A stretch of 22,067 nt of DNA from a virus. The position numbers were made by a program, and so were the translations under genes. The DNA lies in IMG/VR virus record IMGVR_UViG_3300020392_000093, positions 1-22,067 of that record; one strand, 5' to 3'. The notes below the pieces were generated by a model. It was not told the origin of the DNA, searched no databases, and was given only the letters and a program-made list of their open reading frames with translations. How positions within the stretch are numbered: position 1 is the stretch's first letter; every line of letters starts with the position of its first letter. Positions 9,501 to 14,179 of the stretch are shown here, piece by piece.

Positions 9501-10375
9501 TTTTGAACAGAACCATTTTTAACTCTCATAAGTTCAACAAACTCTTCATCATCAGCAGAACCTAATGGTAGTTTTGAAAGAGTTAAATCTAATTTAAGTC
9601 TATGGGCACCTTTTGCATTTACATTTGTAGAACCAGCTGCATTATCTAAAAGTGTAGTATCTCCTTCTGGAGTAATCAAAGTTTCTGATATGGTAAGACC
9701 AATACGATATGATGGAGTGTTATTATATTTGTCTAAAATAATTCTCTGTGCGTCAACTTTAACAAACTGACCACGAATAAAATATACACCCTCTTCAATA
9801 GCTGCAGAAGAACCATTTGCCGTTGCATTAGAGGTTAATAGTGTTGCAGACAAATTACCAGATGCGATTGAACCACTAGAGATTGCTTTGTCTACTGAAA
9901 TACTTTCACCATTTACAAATCTATTTGTAAGACCAGCAGTAGATGCACCGACAGAACCAGATGCACTTGCAGTTTGTGTTGCAGTACTAATGTATTTTAC
10001 ATAAAGAGTTGGTTCATCAGTTGTTGTTGCATCTGAAAATCCAACAACTCTCGCAGTAACACCAGAAGTACCACCAGTTATAATACCATTAACGTAATCT
10101 GCAAGATATCCAGATATTGGATTTCCACTATGGTTTGACTGTAACTTTACAGCATAATACCTAATATCAAATGATATCTGGCCTGGAATGACCATAGACC
10201 CTTCTTTGAAAAAATGTCTTCCATGTTTTTCAACTTGATTTTGGAGGATAGATTGTAGAGTTGTTAATTCTCTCGCCTGAACAGCAAAGCCAGGACGAAA
10301 GAGTACTCTATGAAATTTATCGTTTGGGTCAAAATCATCATAATATGGTGCTACGTTTAAATCGGTTTTTTGCAT
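3527..10375 (-). CDS. Giant DUF4815-type baseplate/fibre structural protein (2282 aa)
   Basis: The N-terminus, YYDDFDPNDKFHRVLFRPG followed by AVQARELTTLQSILQ, is the signature of the DUF4815 virion proteins of T4-like marine phages. Further family landmarks are FDLRDSVDFRPRVKD (~1030-1045) and the segment IPFMRSKNVNFVVDGLKPNT leading to YPFFDKVDV (~1415-1445). Later come an eight-glycine run (~1581-1588) followed by WFDPLAQTI, the segment EFITKIDVFFQRKDPDIPV, and YLQDGQEVAIVLISP with YFAWISRMGEQEIG (~1762-1795). Two GE/GQ-x-x-x-G-x-[ST]SGA modules (around residues 505-520 and 880-900) resemble modules in the gp7- and gp8-like proteins. No enzymatic motif is evident. It follows gp8 by 3 bp, in the position where T4 carries gp9-gp12, suggesting a peripheral baseplate or fibre scaffold. 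That placement is inferred. The length is large even for this family. Confidence 0.8.
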   Translation of the reverse strand: MQKTDLNVAPYYDDFDPNDKFHRVLFRPGFAVQARELTTLQSILQNQVEKHGRHFFKEGSMVIPGQISFDIRYYAVKLQSNHSGNPISGYLADYVNGIITGGTSGVTARVVGFSDATTTDEPTLYVKYISTATQTASASGSVGASTAGLTNRFVNGESISVDKAISSGSIASGNLSATLLTSNATANGSSAAIEEGVYFIRGQFVKVDAQRIILDKYNNTPSYRIGLTISETLITPEGDTTLLDNAAGSTNVNAKGAHRLKLDLTLSKLPLGSADDEEFVELMRVKNGSVQKIVDRTDYNVFQENIARRTFDESGNYTVRPYGIEIKETLDDGSNNGVYASNQITDAGKTAAENSLTVQVSPGKAYVRGYEIEQVVPSFIDLPKPRTTDNFDSAITNVEVGNFTRVTNVKGSPDLSPFISGDVAEPYREIQLHSVQKTNYTTAANAQIGVARARAFEHSSGNTSNDTLTNAADNDSEFNLYLFDIRMFTQIQLSANFSGAPSVAQGSKITGQTSGATGFIHAAVNNLVQLITVSGNFNVGEKLISSGQTVSNNANQLLEDGSNNDLTVAAITSRNFDDVKSVFMNSPNTGQDFTANLVLSSTLTLGGNVSMNGSNANVTGFNTTFTTDLKEGDFVTVPGAGSGGADLTARVNTITNNTAIVLASNSATAVTSVQAIRLRNQLRDQEKNLLIRKLRKDTIKTLKTDVNAGVSQTVQTFRQTFVVTTTAAGEINLTAGSNETFSAKSNTDCVVTVITAGSAIGGSSNTAAAGDIVNLDASTTPAQTYVVNGNQLTITNPEILGNGAKVKVIATLTRTVASEKTKTKNAAHLVLVDADASAGAEYGTASQHKDISLGRADVFKLYAVLDSEDTSTTPLLPQFTVTGVSGTFQRGETIQGASSGANAVIINTTNPITFIITNGKSLIANETITGVTSTATATLGTFTAGSKDITSRFTLDTGQRDNFYDISRLVRKGGKPVPVGKLLIVCDFFAHGTGDFFSVDSYSAIDYKEIPTYTATRVDPEVKAPSGLFDLRDSVDFRPRVKDATIDTTTTSQSQTLHKVTSKSFDFSSRSFAGTGASEILIPKDNSQFQYDFDFFLGRVDMLFLTEQGMFKVVEGEPAEQPFPSKRIEKAMLLATIQLPPYVLDIDDVSFEKTDNRRFTMRDIGSIERRLNQVEYYTALNLLEKDAQSFQVQDENGLDRFKSGFVVDNFSGHSVGDVQNADYRNAIDYEDNELRPKFTMKGVGLIEENTTDTQRTADSYRKTGDLITLPYTDVVSVQQPYATRVENLNPVLSFAWTGICTLDPSGDEWFEVNRLPALIINRDGNFDQLVAQVGNAMGTIWNSWQTQWTGTSTSEQVTNTGATFTEGNSQFRNVTTRVTTTTTRRQRRTGVNTRVVAQIDRESLGDRLRSTALIPFMRSKNVNFVVDGLKPNTRVYPFFDKVDVTNFVTPATGGVGTVTSTGGAIFSNGGGSCTGLFTIPDPNVAGNPQFQTGERLFRLTSSSTNATNPEPETFAQALFSSTGILRNIQEEILATRNGRIEVNNVNDTRTISSETSTNRVDREFVGTVQNEDDDEENNLAIGGGGGGGGFSFADFFGGWFDPLAQTIISSETGGEFITKIDVFFQRKDPDIPVLCQLREVVNGFPTRKQLPFAQKWLQPYMEGTVSMSNGSTTVAGTNTNFLTGRHNLKVGDTITIEGAGNSTSGVTNDTGNYDAAALVAKVTAIASDTSLTVDTASARAVSSKKISNVNLSSTATSPTTFRFDSPVYLQDGQEVAIVLISPCERYFAWISRMGEQEIGTTRMISKQPHLGVLFKSQNNSTWTPYDYEDLKFTVHRASFETDTRGTLTLTNDVVETKTLGVDPIRTIEGSSFVQVTHPDHHMYSSSNNVTISGVSSGITTTLSSAISSTTQTSIQITANADFVASNDGSNIYIQIGSERIRGTISSNTITATTRGYDSTTAATHSNGATVELYQLNGIPLDQVNKTHTALTNIGIDSYTLATATAPSSNTGDQNQGGSAVVVTENAMMDGMQTLVPTMLYPETGISSTIRTTTATSPDGTETSFSLAGTSFAKPITLGENFIFDKPRMVCSQINETNEIAGQKSFFLDLELRSSRENLSPIVDLDRKSIVAFTNRLNQINSASDMGVTALQGDFVSSEQPQGDNNEAIYITRRVALDNPATGLKVFIDMNRFASANVKVMFKILRSDDASDFDEIGYNFFNTDGEPDTVVNASLSATDFKEYEYTANNLDEFIAFSIKVVMQGTNTSEPPRLKDLRALALAT

Positions 10376-10378
10376 TTT

Positions 10379-11884
10379 TTAGAATTCCACTACGACTTTA
10401 ATATCCTCTGTTTGGTCTGAGGCTCTTGATATTGCTCTTCTGTTTTCAACATAGATTATCTCACCAGTATCCCTTGACAGTTCTGGATTTGCATATCCAC
10501 TTGCAAAGACAACACCATTTGTAGTTCCAGAAGTTGAAGCTGCTGGAGTATGAACTGCACTTGAGTTTGCACCAGTGACAGCATTTGCACCAGAAAATGC
10601 AGTAAGATTTTTATTTGCATCTAGTCCAAAGTTTTCATATACTTCTTGAACATAATAAAGTATTCTATTAGTTGCATCCCATTCTACTACAGTACCAACT
10701 GCACCAGTGGTTGCTTGTGTAATCTTTTCATCAATTTGATAGTTTCCATTTCCACCAGCAGCCATTAATATCGCATTTGTTGTTCTTGCAGTAGCAAGTG
10801 TTGAAATATTATTAGTTGCAGAGTCTTTTGGATTTTTAACAATACCAACTCTTCTAAAATCATTTACTTGAACTACATCTGAATCTGCTGGTTCTAGTTT
10901 TGCTTGCAACATTATGAAGTGTCCACCAAGTTCTGCAATATCATCTGAACCATGTCCACCAGCTGGGTCAATAATTGCTTTAATTGTACCAGCGGTTGCA
11001 CCATTCCAATCAGAAAGTGTCGCACCAGAAATTAATGTTGTACAGTTTGCATCAGTATAAATGTTTGTACCTCTAATGTCAAAGTTCGCAAAAGAATATC
11101 CAGTACCATTGTTCTCCATATATGAAGTTGAAGACAATGCATTATTACCAAATTCTGCAATTGCACCACCAGCAACGACTAGTTTTGCTTTTGCGTTTGC
11201 ACCATCACCTCTAAGTTTAGTATAAAATGTTCCATTTGGATATCCAGAACCACCAGATGTTACCATGAATACATATACACCTCTAACTGCATCTGCATTA
11301 GCATTTACCTTAACAGGCATAAAGTCAGTTGTCAAGAAGTTTTGTACTTCTGAAGTTGTCATAGTATACATAAATTTGATATAGTAATTATTATCTTGCC
11401 AGAATGGAGCTGCGTTTACTGAAGTTGGTTCACTTCCAGATATATTGGATGCACCAGTTTGAAGTTGGTCACCATTGTAAAGTACTTTATATACTTTATG
11501 TTCTGAAGTTTTAAAATAGTAAGTGGAGTCAAATACATTTGTTGCACCACTTGAACTTGTAGTTTTTGTAGTTCCATAGTTACCAGTAGTTACTCCACCA
11601 ACATCATGTCTATACATATCAAATGCAACTGTAGTTGCGAAATCTCTACGAGGTATTACATATGATTTAGATGAAATAAGTTTTGCAGCTAGCATATCAT
11701 CCCAATAATATGATTCTGGTGAAATACTATCTACTGGAGCAGGAGGAGCACTGTCCGTAGCCGCACCTTCTGAAGTCCAAGGAGATGGTTTACCAACGAA
11801 CATATAGTACTTACTAGATGCTACGTCAGCGAAAAACGCATCTGCGTTAGACTGTCTAAATTTTTCTGTGATAATCGCTGCCAT
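10379..11884 (-). CDS. gp8: Baseplate wedge protein gp8
   Basis: The protein matches both ends of T4 gp8. The N-terminus has KYYMFVGKPSPWTSEG and then IPRRDF (residues 77-82), where T4 has ITFGRSEPWSS and IPRRDW. The last 28 residues, GEIIYVENRRAISRASDQTE, parallel T4 GEMIYMENRPPIIMAMDQTE. At 501 residues it is longer than T4 gp8 (334). The extra middle part includes Gly/Asn-rich segments (SGGSGYPNGTFY, NNGTGYSFANFD) and an SGA module near 380-440. gp8 dimers bridge gp7 and gp10/gp6 in the wedge. The start has a GGAAAG Shine-Dalgarno, and an AATAAATA late-promoter-like octamer sits ~20 bp upstream. The strain-specific insertion may face outward. Confidence 0.92.
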   Translation of the reverse strand: MAAIITEKFRQSNADAFFADVASSKYYMFVGKPSPWTSEGAATDSAPPAPVDSISPESYYWDDMLAAKLISSKSYVIPRRDFATTVAFDMYRHDVGGVTTGNYGTTKTTSSSGATNVFDSTYYFKTSEHKVYKVLYNGDQLQTGASNISGSEPTSVNAAPFWQDNNYYIKFMYTMTTSEVQNFLTTDFMPVKVNANADAVRGVYVFMVTSGGSGYPNGTFYTKLRGDGANAKAKLVVAGGAIAEFGNNALSSTSYMENNGTGYSFANFDIRGTNIYTDANCTTLISGATLSDWNGATAGTIKAIIDPAGGHGSDDIAELGGHFIMLQAKLEPADSDVVQVNDFRRVGIVKNPKDSATNNISTLATARTTNAILMAAGGNGNYQIDEKITQATTGAVGTVVEWDATNRILYYVQEVYENFGLDANKNLTAFSGANAVTGANSSAVHTPAASTSGTTNGVVFASGYANPELSRDTGEIIYVENRRAISRASDQTEDIKVVVEF

Positions 11885-11902
11885 TGTTCTTTCCTATAAA
11901 GT

Positions 11903-11910
11903 TATTTATT
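11903..11910 (-). promoter_or_regulatory. Late-promoter-like octamer AATAAATA before gp8
   Basis: The 33-bp gap between the chaperone-like gene and gp8 reads AATAAATA on the minus strand, 18 bases before the gp8 ATG. It fits NATAAATA, the late motif proposed for T4-like cyanophages, but has an A where T4 has T. It is one of few non-coding spaces in the cluster, which supports a role. AT-richness makes a chance match possible. Confidence 0.42.
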
Positions 11911-11917
11911 CATACTG

Positions 11918-12262
11918 TTAAGATGGTTCAGTCGGCCACTTTACATCATCAAGAGTTTTATATGTCTTTGTGAGGTCACGAAGTTCTTGACGATATGTTT
12001 TCCAATCTGCATCATTTGAGAGAGTAACATCTCTACCTTGTGTCCAATCTGAACTTTTTAGTAATTTATTTCTTTCTATTCTTACTCTGTCTAACTTTTG
12101 TTCAGCAGTTAGAGTAACTTGATTTGTCTTAAATGTTTTACCATCATAAGTCCATCCCACTGCAACCTTATCGTCACAGTCTACCCAAGACATAGAAGAA
12201 TGTACTTCAAATTCTTTTTCAACAACATCTACAACTTTACCGTCTAAAATAAGTGCTTTCAT
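11918..12262 (-). CDS. Tail assembly chaperone-like protein (Phage_tail_APC type)
   Basis: This 114-residue protein begins MKALILDGKVVDVVEKEFEV, with VGWTYDGKTF at ~35-44. The C-terminal half has RNKLLKSSDWTQ (64-75) and W-x-x-YR-x-x-LRDL (87-97), the hallmark of the phage tail-fibre/tail assembly chaperone family (PF16778-like). Such proteins are usually encoded next to a fibre or adhesin and help it fold or attach. Here the start shares one base with the stop of the glycine-rich adhesin gene (TAATG), so the adhesin is its likely client. It has no secretion signal. The family assignment rests on motif recognition and the client on gene order. Confidence 0.75.
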   Translation of the reverse strand: MKALILDGKVVDVVEKEFEVHSSMSWVDCDDKVAVGWTYDGKTFKTNQVTLTAEQKLDRVRIERNKLLKSSDWTQGRDVTLSNDADWKTYRQELRDLTKTYKTLDDVKWPTEPS

Positions 12263-13113
12263 TATGCATACTCCTCAACGACTACAACACCAGACATTCC
12301 ATCACCCCCTTGTCGAGAAGCGTTGCCTGGATAATCATCACCACCGCCGCCACCAGCACCGTAAACTACGCCTGGATTTCCATCAGTATATGGTGCTGAT
12401 GCATTAGTTGGGCCTTGACCAGAACCACCTCCCCAGAAAGATGCTCCACCATGACCTGAAACATTTTCATCATTTGCACCTCCACCAGCTGAAGATTGAC
12501 CACCACCACCTCTAATGTTTATAAGACCACCAGTTGCAGTTCCGCCAAAGTTAGTTGGAGCAGTACCAACACCACCAAGTATACCACCTTCTCCACCAGT
12601 TGCAGAGCAGAAAGAACCAAAAGAAGATGTTCCACCATTTCCACCACCGCCGGTATTTCCACCATTACCACCAGCACCAATAGTTACAGCGACAGTAGAT
12701 GTAGATGATACATCAACAACATCAATTGCAGTAGCACCAGCGTGACCACCGCCACCAGTGTTCCAGTTTGCAGCTCCAGCGCCACCGCCTCCTCCACCAC
12801 CAGTACAGAATACTTTGACGGTTTTGATACCAGTTGGTGTTGTATATGTTCCAGTAGAAGTAAAGACTTGTATAGATTTAAATCCACCATGACCAGTTCT
12901 TCCAGTACCACTTAAATCTAATGTTGCATTAAGTTTTGCACTAGTTATAGCATCATCAGCAATCTTTGCAGTTGTTACCGAATCATCAGCAATATCAGCG
13001 GCAACAACTGCATCAGCAGGAATTTTTGCAGAAGTTACTGCATCAGCAGCAATCTTTGCAGTTGTTACAGAATTACTTGCGAGAGCGTTTGCTCCTAATG
13101 TATCAATGGCCAT
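12262..13113 (-). CDS. Glycine-rich tail-tip adhesin / receptor-binding protein
   Basis: Residues ~14-62 are five or six short repeats of [DS]-[SA]-[VI]-[TV]-[TS]-[AS]-[KD]-I-x-[AD]-D, a shaft-like element common at the base of phage fibres. Residues ~76-106 (GFKSIQVFTSTGTYTTPTGI, KTVKVFCTG) form the typical strand pair leading into a glycine-rich domain. From ~107 to ~270 the chain is dominated by glycine runs (GGGGGGG, GGGGHAG, GGGGNGG, GGGGG) between short variable loops. It ends GMSGVVVVEEYA. This layout matches glycine-rich fibre tips. The comparison with the polyglycine-II sandwich of T-even gp38 adhesins is by analogy; no sequence homology is claimed. A good AAGGAG ribosome site precedes the ATG. 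The chaperone-like gene follows with TAATG coupling. Confidence 0.78.
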   Translation of the reverse strand: MAIDTLGANALASNSVTTAKIAADAVTSAKIPADAVVAADIADDSVTTAKIADDAITSAKLNATLDLSGTGRTGHGGFKSIQVFTSTGTYTTPTGIKTVKVFCTGGGGGGGAGAANWNTGGGGHAGATAIDVVDVSSTSTVAVTIGAGGNGGNTGGGGNGGTSSFGSFCSATGGEGGILGGVGTAPTNFGGTATGGLINIRGGGGQSSAGGGANDENVSGHGGASFWGGGSGQGPTNASAPYTDGNPGVVYGAGGGGGDDYPGNASRQGGDGMSGVVVVEEYA

Positions 13114-13123
13114 TGACTACTCC

Positions 13124-14134
13124 TTATGAAATGGTCACTCCGAATTGTCCAACAACAACCCACTTAGCACCATTGTAAAGTAATGTTACACCTTCACCGA
13201 CTGCATCCCAAACGATAGATGTACTCATCCCTGCTAAGTTACCATTAGCCACTGTCATTGTGGATGCGTTTCCTGCTGTTCCCATAGTAATTACTTTCAA
13301 TTGACCAGCGACACCAGCTGCAAGTGTTAACGCTTGAACTCCACTAGAACTGTTTAGAACTGTAACCAGTGTATTAAGAGACACAGCACCACTAGAGGTT
13401 ATAGTTTCAGATGCACCTACAGTTTTTGCACCACTCAACAATACGTTTGGAGTTGCTCTTGCAGAACCACCATCTTTAGGTAGCATGAAGAAACCACTAT
13501 CAGATGCAGAGTGTGGTTGAGCCATTAGAGTCTGACCGTGAGTATTAACCTCACAGTTTAATCTAATCGCACCTTGGTTATTTGTACCACCAGCTGAACG
13601 GATTGCAACATGACCAGTTCCTTTTGGAAGTAATGCAAGGTCAACATTGGTGTCACCACCACTTGCTTCAAGTGTAGGTGCAGTTAATGTACCAGATGAA
13701 GCGGCACCACCAGTAGCTGCGTTTCTAATTGTAAGTTCATTTACAGCACTTGCTAACTTGGTGAATTTAAGATATTCGTTTTGACTATCATCAGTAATTG
13801 CACTACCATTTGCTAGTTCAATTAATGAGTCTAACAATACTGTACCAGTTGCATCTGGAAGTGTAACTGTTCTGTCTGCTGTTGGGTCTGCAACTGCAAG
13901 AGTAGTTTCATTTGCGTCAGCAGTAGAACCTTCAAAAATAATTTGGTTAATATTTGGTGACGTTAAAGTAACAGTAGTAGCATCAGCGCTGATACCACTA
14001 GTTAATGCAGTTCCAGTACCAAGTTTGGTATAGATTTCTACAAAGTTATCGTTAATCTTGTCTCCGCCAGTTCTGAGGTCATCACCAGTACCGTCATTAG
14101 CTGAAGAACCAAGACCAAGGGATTGATATGCCAT
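13124..14134 (-). CDS. Fibre/baseplate protein with gp10-like N-terminus (336 aa)
   Basis: Residues 1-42 contain NDGTGDDLRTGGDKINDNF, closely resembling the T4 gp10 N-terminus (DDGTGDYLRKGGIKINENF) and less closely gp9. In T4 this segment anchors the protein to gp7 in the wedge. The rest is not T4 gp10. It has the marine-phage fibre blocks IIFEGSTADANETTLAVADP followed by TADRTVTLPDATGTVLL (~65-100) and APTLEASGGDTNVDLALLPK. It ends with a hydrophobic beta segment (IVWDAVGEGVTLLYNGAKWV) seen at many phage fibre C-termini. It is about half the length of T4 gp10 (602). It directly follows the gp7-like gene, as expected for a partner that docks there. A strong TTAGGAG site and a TATAAATA box lie upstream. 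Confidence 0.68.
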   Translation of the reverse strand: MAYQSLGLGSSANDGTGDDLRTGGDKINDNFVEIYTKLGTGTALTSGISADATTVTLTSPNINQIIFEGSTADANETTLAVADPTADRTVTLPDATGTVLLDSLIELANGSAITDDSQNEYLKFTKLASAVNELTIRNAATGGAASSGTLTAPTLEASGGDTNVDLALLPKGTGHVAIRSAGGTNNQGAIRLNCEVNTHGQTLMAQPHSASDSGFFMLPKDGGSARATPNVLLSGAKTVGASETITSSGAVSLNTLVTVLNSSSGVQALTLAAGVAGQLKVITMGTAGNASTMTVANGNLAGMSTSIVWDAVGEGVTLLYNGAKWVVVGQFGVTIS

Positions 14135-14164
14135 TTATTTTTCTCCTAATTAGAATCTTTCATT

Positions 14165-14172
14165 TATTTATA
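14165..14172 (-). promoter_or_regulatory. T4-type late promoter TATAAATA before the gp10-like gene
   Basis: The 45-bp gap after gp7 contains an exact TATAAATA on the minus strand, 7 bases past the gp7 stop. By the T4 late-promoter convention, transcription would start near 14159, leaving a ~25-nt leader that contains TTAGGAG before the ATG at 14134. Exact octamer, non-coding position and a well-placed ribosome site make it the most convincing late promoter in the window. Confidence 0.65.
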
Positions 14173-14179
14173 TAGGTTG

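Noticed and set aside
12496-12745. Plus-strand Thr/Ser- and Pro-rich frames opposite the glycine-rich adhesin
   Set aside because: Glycine codons (GGN) read in reverse give Pro/Thr/Ser codons without stops; these are shadows of the adhesin gene.
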